From the NCBI GenBank assembly GCA_038230955.1, contig JBBRMG010000032.1:1-7475 (forward strand): DNA of 7,475 nt, in the 5' to 3' direction. Both the position numbers and the translations under genes were made by a program. This DNA is from JBBRMG01 sp038230955. Its GTDB lineage: Bacteria; Patescibacteriota; Doudnabacteria; UBA920. Positions 1 to 5,978 of the stretch are shown one piece after another (the stretch's first letter is position 1; the number at the start of each line of letters is the position of its first letter). Below the pieces are notes generated by a model. The model was given only the letters and a program-made list of their open reading frames with translations, searched no databases and was not told the origin of the DNA.

Positions 1-607
1 GCCGGGATTAGGCGAGCAGGTAGGACGCGATGTCAATTATCGACTGAAATCATTTGGCTTGCAGATTCGAATTAGCTGTATGATTACCAAAGTAGAAGAA
101 AACTTTTTAGAGTTCAATAATGGTGAACGATTAGAACACGATTGCATTATTTGGACCGCGGGCATTAAGTCACGCCAAGTGCCCATTAGTATGGAGTTAG
201 AGTATGATCGCAGTGGCCGAGTGATGACTGATGGTACTTTGCGCTCCACTAAATTGTTAAATATGTTTGCAATAGGTGATCAGACATGTTTTCTAGACAC
301 TACCGGTAAACCTTTGCCTTCTACAGCTCGACAGGCTATTGACCAAGGTGCTTACGTTGGGCAGGCTATCGCTGAATTAATTCATAACCGTCAACCTAAG
401 CCTTATTTATGCAAAACTTTTGGCTATATTGTGCCGCTGGGAGGTAAGTGGGCTATTCTGAAAACACCAAACTTTTATATGAAGGGTTTTCTCCCCTATG
501 TGTTTCGCCAGCTTGGATGGTTTCATTACTTCTACACAATTGTGGGTTTACGAAAAGCATTCGAAATATCTTTTCTCGAGAATAAACTCTACGGCAGAAA
601 CGATTAG
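1..607 (+). CDS. Type II NADH dehydrogenase (NDH-2), C-terminal part, 5' truncated by window edge
   Basis: The frame is open from base 2 with no in-frame stop before TAG at 605-607, giving about 201 residues; the N-terminal half lies outside the window. NDH-2 is a single-subunit, membrane-associated FAD enzyme that passes electrons from NADH to quinone without pumping protons. Visible family marks are IIWTAGIKS (about 146-172), the FAD-contacting MFAIGDQ (about 263-283), and STARQAIDQGAYVGQAI (about 320-370), which resembles the conserved Ala/Gln-rich helix near the quinone site. The hydrophobic, aromatic C-terminus (FLPYVFRQLGWFHYFYT) suits a membrane-binding amphipathic helix. The fragment would be about half of the usual 400-450 residues. 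It converges on topA with 19 bp between stop codons. Other FAD/NAD(P) disulfide-oxidoreductase-fold enzymes are possible, but the motif set favours NDH-2. Some environmental Saccharibacteria carry NDH-2 together with a terminal oxidase, so it would fit a minimal respiratory chain. Confidence 0.85.
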   Translation, partial: PGLGEQVGRDVNYRLKSFGLQIRISCMITKVEENFLEFNNGERLEHDCIIWTAGIKSRQVPISMELEYDRSGRVMTDGTLRSTKLLNMFAIGDQTCFLDTTGKPLPSTARQAIDQGAYVGQAIAELIHNRQPKPYLCKTFGYIVPLGGKWAILKTPNFYMKGFLPYVFRQLGWFHYFYTIVGLRKAFEISFLENKLYGRND

Positions 608-609
608 TG

Positions 610-649
610 AAAAAACCACTCTGCTGTTATTCAGTGGGAGTGGTTTTTT
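610..649. terminator. Bidirectional intrinsic terminator between ndh and topA
   Basis: Bases 610-621 (A6 then CCACTC with one shared A) pair with 638-649 (GAGTGG then T6) to give a 12-bp stem around a 16-base loop. The A run on one side and the T run on the other provide a U-tract for transcripts from either direction, which suits two convergent genes. The right arm and loop lie inside the last topA codons (the KKTTPTE end), so the topA 3' end doubles as its terminator. Confidence 0.75.
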
Positions 650-2933
650 TGTCGGCAGACTTTTTGTCGGCAGACTTTTTAGTGGCAGGTTTTTGACCAT
701 AGGTTTTGGTACCTTTAGCCTTTGGCGGGTTAGCTTTCCATGCCCGATACATTTCCATCAATTCTTCTTCTGTTTCCGGCTTCTTGCTTAGGACAATGGT
801 ACAGTCGGGGAAGCGAGTGCAAGCGAAGAATGCTTGACCACGACCACGGCTTTTCTTTTCCACAATATCTCCAGGTTTATCTTTCAGGTCATCGGTGGAT
901 AAACAGTTAGGGCATTTGAACCCAGTTTTATTCCATATTTTGGAGATGCCCTTGCATTTAGGATAATCAACGCAACCAAGGAAATAGCCGAATCGGCCGC
1001 GCTTAACTTCCATTTGCTTAGCGCAGATTGGACACATTTCCCCTTGAGTCTTTGCAGTTAATGCGGTAATCATGGCCGCTTCCTCTGGCATCGGCAAAGT
1101 GACTTTGCTTTCGGGATCGGGACAGGCCATAAATTTACCCATGCGCCCAAATTTTATGACCATCGGGTTACTGCAGTGAGGACATGGGGTATCGGATATT
1201 TCTATTTGTTTTTCAACACTCGCTTCTTTTTCGGTGAGATTCTTCTTGAATGGTTCATAAAATTCACGAATCATCGGCACCCATTCGGTTTTTCCTTCCG
1301 CAATGTTGTCGAACTCTTCTTCAATGTGAGAAGTGAAATTAACGTCGACAATTTCGGGAAAGTTTTCTACTAGTAAGTCCGTCACCAGCACTCCAACTTC
1401 AGTGGGTTTGTATTTTTTATCCTCTTTTGAGACATAGTCCCGCTCTTGAATAGTCGAAAGGGTTGGGGCATAAGTAGAAGGTCGACCAATACCATTGGAC
1501 TCAAGCGCTTTAATTAAGGTGGCATCAGAATAGCGGGCAGGCGGTTCCGTAAAGTGCTGCAGTGGTAATAGTTCGTGCAGTTGGAGAGCTTCACCCACAA
1601 TTAATTCTGGTAGTACGCCTTCGATTTCATCTTCAGCCTTTTCATCTTGGCCTTCAGTGTAGGCGCGAATAAAGCCATCGAATTTAACTACTTGGCCATT
1701 GGCGCGGAATGTATATTTTCCTGCACTAATGTCTGCCGCTGTTTGATCGAATACAGCTTGCTGCATTTGAGATGCAATAGTTCGTTTCCAAATGAGATCG
1801 TAGACCCGAGCTTGGCTGCGCTCCAACTCCACTTTGAGCATAGTCGGGGTTTTGGCTAGATCGGTGGGGCGAATAGCTTCATGGGCTTCTTGAGCTCCTT
1901 TGCTTTTATTGGCAAATTTTCGAGGTTCTTCAATTCCATATTTTTTGCCGAATTCAGTGGCGATAACTTGCTGGGCCTGAGTTAAAGCCGAAGCGGCTAA
2001 GTTTAAGCTATCGGTACGCATATATGTGATGTACCCTTTTTCATAAAGCTGTTGGGCCACAACCATGGTTTGTTTGGCAGAGAATCCCAATTTTCGTGCC
2101 GCCTCTTGCTGTAATGTAGAAGTGGTGAATGGGGGAGACGGATTGCGCCGCACTTCTTTTTTTGTGATATCGGCAACCTGGTATTTTGCGTCTTTCAGAT
2201 CTGCTGTAATTCTTTGTGCTTCATCGCCAGCCTTGATATCCATTTTACCAACGGCTTTATCTGCAATTTTGACTAAGCGGCTGTCGAACACAGCGCTATC
2301 TTTTTGTTTTGAGAGCTTAGCCTCAATAGACCAATATTCTTCGCGGTTGAAGTTTTCAATTTCTCGCTCCCGTTCTACTACTAGTCGCACAGCTACGCTT
2401 TGCACTCGACCGGCAGAAAGGCCATAACGAATCTTGCGCCATAAGAAAGGGGATAGCTCGTAACCGACAAGGCGGTCAAGGACACGCCTGGCTTGTTGGG
2501 CGTCTACTAAACGCAAATCAATACCGCGTGGGTTTTCTAGAGCATGCTGAATAGCGGTTTGGGTGATTTCGTGGAAAACAATACGTTTTATTCTATCGTC
2601 GGCTTTGCCGGTGGCAATAGCAGCTTCATTGCCTAAGTCCAGTGCCTGAACAAGATGCCAAGAAATGGCCTCTCCTTCGCGATCTTCATCAGTAGCCAAT
2701 ATAATAGAGGAAGCATTTTTGACCTTGGCTTTCAGTTTTTCTATTACTTCCTTGGCTTTGGGAGCAATAACATATTTTGGTTCAAAGTCATGCTCCGTAT
2801 CAATAGATAACTTGCTTTTGGGTAAGTCGCGCACGTGGCCGTACGATGCTTCTACGTCGTAGCCTGCGCCCAAAAACTTCGAAATAGTTTTCGCTTTAGT
2901 CGGTGATTCTACTATAATCAGATGCTTGGCCAT
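627..2933 (-). CDS. topA: DNA topoisomerase I (type IA)
   Basis: 768 residues. It relaxes negative supercoils by cutting one strand through a 5'-phosphotyrosine and passing the other strand. The TOPRIM domain is at the N-terminus, with VESPTKAKT (Glu9) and the metal-binding TDEDREGE (Asp82, Asp84, Glu86). GLSAGRVQSVAVRL is at about 171-184. The catalytic tyrosine is Tyr304 in GYITYMRTDS, and the toroid ends with ALESNGIGRPSTYAPT (about 476-491). Three C-terminal zinc ribbons follow: one at 584-609 with only three cysteines (C584, C587, C604), and two complete ones (C634/C637/C654/C660 and C674/C677/C705/C711). A Lys-rich tail with KSADK repeats ends the protein, likely a nonspecific DNA-binding tail. 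The start codon ATG (2931-2933) fits the conserved MAKHLIIVESPTKAK opening. It has no clear Shine-Dalgarno site. The gene follows dprA and capA on the same strand but has its own promoter. The dprA-topA neighbourhood is familiar from Firmicutes (smf-topA). Confidence 0.97.
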   Translation of the reverse strand: MAKHLIIVESPTKAKTISKFLGAGYDVEASYGHVRDLPKSKLSIDTEHDFEPKYVIAPKAKEVIEKLKAKVKNASSIILATDEDREGEAISWHLVQALDLGNEAAIATGKADDRIKRIVFHEITQTAIQHALENPRGIDLRLVDAQQARRVLDRLVGYELSPFLWRKIRYGLSAGRVQSVAVRLVVEREREIENFNREEYWSIEAKLSKQKDSAVFDSRLVKIADKAVGKMDIKAGDEAQRITADLKDAKYQVADITKKEVRRNPSPPFTTSTLQQEAARKLGFSAKQTMVVAQQLYEKGYITYMRTDSLNLAASALTQAQQVIATEFGKKYGIEEPRKFANKSKGAQEAHEAIRPTDLAKTPTMLKVELERSQARVYDLIWKRTIASQMQQAVFDQTAADISAGKYTFRANGQVVKFDGFIRAYTEGQDEKAEDEIEGVLPELIVGEALQLHELLPLQHFTEPPARYSDATLIKALESNGIGRPSTYAPTLSTIQERDYVSKEDKKYKPTEVGVLVTDLLVENFPEIVDVNFTSHIEEEFDNIAEGKTEWVPMIREFYEPFKKNLTEKEASVEKQIEISDTPCPHCSNPMVIKFGRMGKFMACPDPESKVTLPMPEEAAMITALTAKTQGEMCPICAKQMEVKRGRFGYFLGCVDYPKCKGISKIWNKTGFKCPNCLSTDDLKDKPGDIVEKKSRGRGQAFFACTRFPDCTIVLSKKPETEEELMEMYRAWKANPPKAKGTKTYGQKPATKKSADKKSADKKTTPTE
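651..695. repeat. Short tandem repeat (15-bp unit) in the topA tail
   Basis: The unit GTCGGCAGACTTTTT occurs twice exactly (651-665 and 666-680), followed by a degenerate third unit (AGTGGCAGGTTTTT, 681-694). On the minus strand these encode the five-residue units PATKK, SADKK, SADKK at the topA C-terminus. The unit length is a multiple of three, so changes in copy number keep the frame and alter only the length of the basic tail. Confidence 0.85.
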
Positions 2934-2957
2934 GAGGTCTGTTTAGTTACAAAGCTG

Positions 2958-2987
2958 ATTCTACAGGGACAACATAACTCCTGTCAA
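2958..2987 (-). promoter_or_regulatory. Sigma70-type promoter of topA
   Basis: On the minus strand TTGACA (2982-2987) is followed after 18 bp by TAGAAT (2958-2963). The predicted start lies about 17 nt before the topA ATG. The -35 begins only a few bases after the capA stop, so topA can be transcribed independently of dprA-capA. The short leader has no AGGAGG-like sequence. Confidence 0.65.
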
Positions 2988-2993
2988 ATAAGG

Positions 2994-4118
2994 TTAAGGA
3001 ATTATAGTCCCACTCGGTTGATTAATTTTTGTCAAAATAGTTTTTGTTTCAGCCGTGGTAGCTAAGCGAGGGCAGCAGTTATGCTCAATAATCACAGGGA
3101 TTAAATCAACTTCCTTGAGAGAATTTCCACCTATCGTGACTTTCAGGGCCAATCCTTCTTTGGTGTCTTGGCTAAAGCCTTGGTCGAATACGAAGTTACC
3201 GAGTGAGTAGAAAATATACTTGCCCTTGTATTGCTCCAGTGGTTGTATCCAATGAGGATGAGCTCCGATAATCATATCAGCGCCAGCATCAATAGCAGCA
3301 TGAGCGAATTTGGTTTGTACGGGATTGGGCGTGCGTGTATATTCCACTCCGGCATGCATGGCTACTACAATAAAATCAGCGTGTTGTCTCAGTACTGCTA
3401 TTGCCTGAGTTAATCGGGTCGTGTCTTTGATAACTGCTACGTAATCATTGTTGACCCCCGTATTAGCTGGGGTATATGAAGCTCCAAGAAAACCAATGCG
3501 CACGCCATTTTTTTCGACAACTTTGCCTTGCCAGGCATCGTCTAAATTACTGCCTGTGCCGACAGTAGTAATGCCATTTTGGGCTAAAGCGGAAAGAGTA
3601 TAATCGATGCCAACTTTTCCTTGATCATAGGAATGGTTGTTGGCGGTATTTAGGATGCGGAAATATTGCTTTAATCCTGATAAAACGTATGGAGGGGCAT
3701 TGAAAATAAATTGGTTACTAAAAGTATAGGTATTGCTGCCAGAGAGGGGTGACTCCAAGTTTCCAAAATTAAAATCCCCCGAGGTCAGCAAGGAGTTAGC
3801 GTTTTGGAATGTCAGTGTGGGATCTTTCGCCCGAATAATGTGGTCAGCCACATCGCGAGATAGCATGATGTCGCCGACTGCGATGAACGACGCTTCAGCG
3901 TCGGTCGCGCTCTGAGGTTTTTTCTTAAGACTATTAGCTGTGTCTAAGTACGATTGCAAGCTATCGTTAGATTGCGGCGATTCTTGAGTTAACGGCGCTC
4001 GAGCCTTGTACTCAGTTACGCCAAATAAATGTATAGAGCGCCGGCTTAATCCTAGTAGCGCGGCCAGAATAAATAATATCGGTAATATAATTTTAAGATA
4101 AGGTTTGATATTTGCCAT
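2994..4118 (-). CDS. CapA/PgsA-type metallophosphatase-fold protein, membrane anchored
   Basis: 374 residues. Residues 8-24 form one hydrophobic segment after a short basic start (signal anchor), so the rest should lie outside the membrane. A linker rich in Ser, Gln and Lys (about 35-75) leads into a CapA domain. Its marks are AVGDIMLSRD (Asp83), NLESPLS (120-126), NTANNHSYDQG (157-167), VVAMHAGVEY (His255), IIGAHPHWIQP (His287, His289) and YSLGNFVFDQG (304-314). These are the metal-ligand and surface motifs of the family, which has a calcineurin-like fold and is named after poly-gamma-glutamate synthesis protein CapA (PgsA). No other PGA synthesis genes (capB, capC) are visible, so a role in a PGA capsule is not supported here; a surface or cell-envelope hydrolase is the safer reading. 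The ATG lies inside the 3' end of dprA (26-bp overlap), which suggests co-transcription and perhaps translational coupling. No Shine-Dalgarno site is seen. Confidence 0.88.
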   Translation of the reverse strand: MANIKPYLKIILPILFILAALLGLSRRSIHLFGVTEYKARAPLTQESPQSNDSLQSYLDTANSLKKKPQSATDAEASFIAVGDIMLSRDVADHIIRAKDPTLTFQNANSLLTSGDFNFGNLESPLSGSNTYTFSNQFIFNAPPYVLSGLKQYFRILNTANNHSYDQGKVGIDYTLSALAQNGITTVGTGSNLDDAWQGKVVEKNGVRIGFLGASYTPANTGVNNDYVAVIKDTTRLTQAIAVLRQHADFIVVAMHAGVEYTRTPNPVQTKFAHAAIDAGADMIIGAHPHWIQPLEQYKGKYIFYSLGNFVFDQGFSQDTKEGLALKVTIGGNSLKEVDLIPVIIEHNCCPRLATTAETKTILTKINQPSGTIIP

Positions 4119-4965
4119 TAAAGTTTTCGATTAGCCCGTTGATTTCTAAAATTGTTAAAATAGTGTTAATCTCGGCGATTGCCAAACCCGTGTCGGCTCT
4201 TATGTCGTCTGGCGATTTTGCTATTTGTAAACATTGTAACACTTTATCCTGTTGGTTCGTCAAATTCGCGCTACTGATAATCGTCTGATGCGATATCTGC
4301 GGTGATATGCCAAAGTTTAGGAGAATGTCATCAGCCTCAGTAATTAATTGCGCTCCTTGTTTTATAAGATGGTTGGGTCCAGTGCTCATACTAGAATTGA
4401 CTGGTCCGGGCAAAGCATAAATATCCCGATTTTGTTCAAGGGCATGCTTGGTGGTAATTAGCGCCCCACTTTTGAGGCCGCATTCAGTAATAAGAACACC
4501 CTTGGAGAGCCCGGCAATAATCCGGTTGCGTAAAACGAAGTGGTGTGGGAGGGCCGGTGTGCCTGGGGGGTATTCCGAAAGTAGTAAACCGCCAGCGTTA
4601 ATAATTGTTTCCGCTAGTCGATTATGAGCATACGGATATATGCTGGGACTATCTAACCCACACGCAAGGACCGCAATAGTCAGCCCTCTGTCAGCAACAG
4701 CGTCTAGCGCCGATTGATGAGCGATGGCATCAATACCATAAGCTAATCCCGAAATAATTGTTATGCCATTTGTAGCTAGTGATTCCACCAGTCGCTTAGT
4801 CATAATCTTGCCGTAAGCACTGGGTTTACGACTGCCAACTACACCAAGGCAATGAGGGTCGCTTAATCGATCTAAGTTCCCTCTATAATAGAGGAGTTTG
4901 GGGGGATTATGGATTTCCTTTAATAATGGGGGGTACAATGGTGAATGAAGAGTGATATGATTCAT
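4093..4965 (-). CDS. dprA: DNA-processing protein DprA (Smf)
   Basis: 290 residues from the chosen start. DprA protects incoming single-stranded DNA in the cytoplasm and loads RecA on it during natural transformation. The Rossmann-like domain shows GVVGSRKPSAYG (41-52), ISGLAYGIDAIAHQ (71-84), FVLRNRIIAGLS (143-154), ECGLKSGALITTKHAL (161-176), ALPGPV (184-189) and STGPNHLIKQGA (194-205). A C-terminal winged-helix segment (about 232-290) follows. The N-terminal SAM-like domain of longer DprA proteins is absent. The frame is open for another 21 codons (to 5028), but that stretch is poorly DprA-like and would overlap a strong divergent promoter. The ATG at 4963-4965 gives the expected opening (LYPPLLKEIHNPPKLLYYRG). 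It is first in a minus-strand cluster with capA and topA. Patescibacteria often keep com genes and dprA, probably because they depend on scavenged nucleic acid; that link is inference. Confidence 0.95.
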   Translation of the reverse strand: MNHITLHSPLYPPLLKEIHNPPKLLYYRGNLDRLSDPHCLGVVGSRKPSAYGKIMTKRLVESLATNGITIISGLAYGIDAIAHQSALDAVADRGLTIAVLACGLDSPSIYPYAHNRLAETIINAGGLLLSEYPPGTPALPHHFVLRNRIIAGLSKGVLITECGLKSGALITTKHALEQNRDIYALPGPVNSSMSTGPNHLIKQGAQLITEADDILLNFGISPQISHQTIISSANLTNQQDKVLQCLQIAKSPDDIRADTGLAIAEINTILTILEINGLIENFNGKYQTLS

Positions 4966-4972
4966 GAGTTCA

Positions 4973-4978
4973 ATTATA
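4973..4978 (-). promoter_or_regulatory. Possible -10 element of dprA
   Basis: TATAAT on the minus strand ends 7 bp before the dprA ATG. No convincing -35 is visible 16-19 bp upstream and there is no TG extension. If used, transcription would begin at or next to the start codon and give a leaderless mRNA. Confidence 0.35.
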
Positions 4979-5012
4979 AGGTAATGAATATGAGGTATAT
5001 TGAAAAAGCCCC

Positions 5013-5041
5013 TTGACAAAACCCTCAATTAGGAGTATAAT
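5013..5041 (+). promoter_or_regulatory. Perfect consensus sigma70 promoter
   Basis: TTGACA (5013-5018), a 17-bp spacer and TATAAT (5036-5041) match the housekeeping sigma consensus at all 12 positions with the optimal spacing. The predicted start is about 5048-5050. No ORF of note follows for 300 bases, so the promoter serves the structured RNA described next. It is divergent from dprA. Confidence 0.85.
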
Positions 5042-5048
5042 AATATTT

Positions 5049-5254
5049 AGTTATTGAGTTTGTAGTTGTGCTAGCCACCTCACTTGCAAGTTGCGAAAGT
5101 TAGTGTCATCCCTCCTATCACTTTCTAGTAGCAGTCAAGTAACGGTTCAAAGGCGTCTGTCTTTAACCTTTCGCTTGCAAGTGGGGTAGTCAGCATAACA
5201 GCTACCACATAAAATTTAGATAAAGAAAACCGCCAGTATGGCGGGTTTATTTTT
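5049..5254 (+). ncRNA. Unidentified structured small RNA (6S-like rod possible)
   Basis: About 205 nt lie between a perfect promoter and an intrinsic terminator, with no plausible ORF. The two halves pair into a long rod. CACTTGCAAG (5081-5090) matches CTTGCAAGTG (5174-5183) without error. The helix continues outward from 5062-5080 to 5184-5205 with G-U pairs, two mismatches and a CAG bulge. It continues inward with CGAAAG (5094-5099) on CTTTCG (5168-5173) and GTTAG-type pairing up to 5103/5163. About 59 nt of weakly structured apical sequence remain (5104-5162), including CCCTCCT at 5110-5116. The size, promoter strength, terminator and rod shape recall 6S RNA, the RNA polymerase decoy, but I see no sequence match that proves it. 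Motifs of RNase P RNA (GAGGAAAGTCC), the SRP RNA tip (GGAAGCAGC) and tmRNA are absent. The existence of an RNA gene is well supported; its identity is open. Confidence 0.7.
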
Positions 5255-5256
5255 AC
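5226..5256 (+). terminator. Intrinsic terminator of the small RNA
   Basis: AAACCGCC (5227-5234) pairs with GGCGG-TTT (5240-5248, one bulged G) around an AGTAT loop, followed by the T-rich tract ATTTTT (5249-5254). It isolates the RNA gene from the downstream antitoxin gene. Confidence 0.8.
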
Positions 5257-5294
5257 GCGTAATTTAACTTATCTTTAACAGGAATTGCGGTTAC

Positions 5295-5323
5295 TTGACG
5301 GGCATAAATATTTTAGATACAAT
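5295..5323 (+). promoter_or_regulatory. Promoter of the toxin-antitoxin operon
   Basis: TTGACG (5295-5300), a 17-bp spacer and TACAAT (5318-5323) lie 26 bp before the antitoxin ATG. The AT-rich stretch just after it (about 5327-5351) is loosely palindromic (ATATAT on both sides of TAACCTATA). That is where an antitoxin of the ribbon-helix-helix type would be expected to bind and repress; this operator is a guess. Confidence 0.65.
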
Positions 5324-5349
5324 TTGGATATATTAACCTATATAAATAT

Positions 5350-5622
5350 ATGATTACAATTTTACACATCAAGACTGATACTAAGGTTAGAAGTCAGGTA
5401 GAAAAGTTGGCTAAGCATAATGGTATCACCATGACTGCCTTGGTTAACTTATCTTTGCGACACTTAATTAATAACCCTGTTATTGAATTAGATTTGGCTC
5501 CACAACCCAACGCAAGGACGAAAAAGACTATTGCCATGGTTCGCAAGGACCTCAAGACCGGTAGAAACATTAGCGGTCCATTTAATTCTGTAAACGCTCT
5601 TAAAAAGCATCTTAGTGCATGA
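5350..5622 (+). CDS. RelB/DinJ-like antitoxin of a type II toxin-antitoxin system
   Basis: 90 residues. The opening ILHIKTD strand, followed by two helices (KVRSQVEKLAKHNG and TMTALVNLSLRHLI), is the ribbon-helix-helix DNA-binding layout of RelB/DinJ antitoxins. The basic middle (PNARTKKT) and the C-terminus (ISGPFNSVNALKKHL) fit the toxin-wrapping part. It would neutralise a YafQ/RelE-type mRNA-cutting toxin and repress its own promoter. The TGA stop overlaps the ATG of the next frame (ATGA at 5619-5622), a classic translationally coupled antitoxin-toxin junction. The antitoxin is intact, whereas its partner is frameshifted. No clear Shine-Dalgarno site precedes the ATG. Confidence 0.8.
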   Translation: MITILHIKTDTKVRSQVEKLAKHNGITMTALVNLSLRHLINNPVIELDLAPQPNARTKKTIAMVRKDLKTGRNISGPFNSVNALKKHLSA

Positions 5623-5878
5623 AGTTTGTTACACACAGAAAATTCGAAAAATCTTTTGGTAAAGTACCGCAGAAAATAAAAACTAAATTTTACAAAAGGA
5701 TGGAAATTTTTTAAAAGATGAGTTTGATCCGCGTCTTAGGAATCATTCATTAGTGGGCGAGTACAAAGGTTCAAACAGTATTGACATTACTGGTGATTGG
5801 CGTTTGCTGTACGAAAAAATTAACCCATCTACGGTAATGCTAATAGATATCGGCACCCATAGCCAGCTTTACAGTTAG
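5619..5878 (+). pseudogene. YafQ/RelE-type mRNA interferase toxin, frameshifted
   Basis: The ATG (5619-5621) opens 31 codons (MKFVTHRKFEKSFGKVPQKI, then 11 more) that stop at TAA 5712-5714. The missing C-terminal part continues in another frame, from TTA at 5711 to TAG at 5876-5878. It reads LKDEFDPRLRNHSL, then GEYKGSNSIDITGDWRLLYE and IGTHSQLYS. Adding one T to the T6 run (5707-5712) would restore a single 86-residue protein, the usual size for this family. The likely catalytic and RNA-binding residues of YafQ-like toxins (His in RNHSL, Asp in GDW, His in GTHSQLY) all lie after the break, so the 31-residue product should be inactive. No good start codon exists for the second part. Explanations are a real one-base deletion, a sequencing error in a homopolymer, or slippage on the T6 run that makes some full toxin. 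Confidence 0.85.
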
Positions 5879-5916
5879 TGTAATTCTAGCCTGCTCCACC
5901 AAGGAGCTCCAGCATC

Positions 5917-5942
5917 AAACTCCCCCTAAAGGGGAGTTTTTT
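5917..5942 (+). terminator. Intrinsic terminator after the toxin gene (inside repeat copy 1)
   Basis: AAACTCCCC (5917-5925) pairs with GGGGAGTTT (5931-5939) around CTAAA, with six T at 5937-5942. It ends plus-strand transcription from the toxin-antitoxin operon, 38 bp after the toxin stop. Confidence 0.85.
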
Positions 5943-5944
5943 GT

Positions 5945-5950
5945 TATACT
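5945..5950 (+). promoter_or_regulatory. Possible -10 element for the small membrane gene
   Basis: TATACT forms the last six bases of repeat copy 1. It would place a transcript start near 5957, about 22 nt before the ATG at 5979. No good -35 is present, because the expected place falls inside the terminator stem, so support is weak. Confidence 0.25.
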
Positions 5951-5978
5951 GATGTTATCAATCAAGGTAACAATAAAA

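Larger units (their letters stand above)
5894..5950. repeat. 57-bp direct repeat, copy 1
   Basis: It starts CTCCACCAAGGAGCTCC and ends TTTTTTGTTATACT. It is identical to copy 2 (6261-6317) except at one base (C5925 against T6292). It contains a small hairpin at its left (GCTCC at 5893-5897 with GGAGC at 5903-5907), then the terminator hairpin. The conservation extends well beyond the terminator, so it is a duplicated unit and not two independent terminators. Confidence 0.9.

Noticed and set aside
498..791. Open frame on the plus strand across the ndh-topA junction
   Set aside because: It overlaps ndh and topA in other frames, runs through the terminator hairpin and encodes low-complexity Phe/Gly-rich sequence.
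2065..2427. 120-codon plus-strand open frame inside topA
   Set aside because: It is antisense to a strongly conserved part of topA and has no recognisable domain or start signal.
4966..5028. Longer dprA start
   Set aside because: The extra 21 residues do not resemble DprA and the extension would run over the -10 candidate and into the small RNA promoter.
5049..5254. Small RNA as a riboswitch or T-box leader of the antitoxin gene
   Set aside because: The antitoxin has its own promoter after the terminator, and no T-box or known aptamer core is recognisable.
5264..5456. TTAACTTATCTTT present at 5264-5276 and again at 5444-5456
   Set aside because: A 13-bp exact match, one inside the antitoxin coding region; in AT-rich DNA it may be chance and no structure supports a function.
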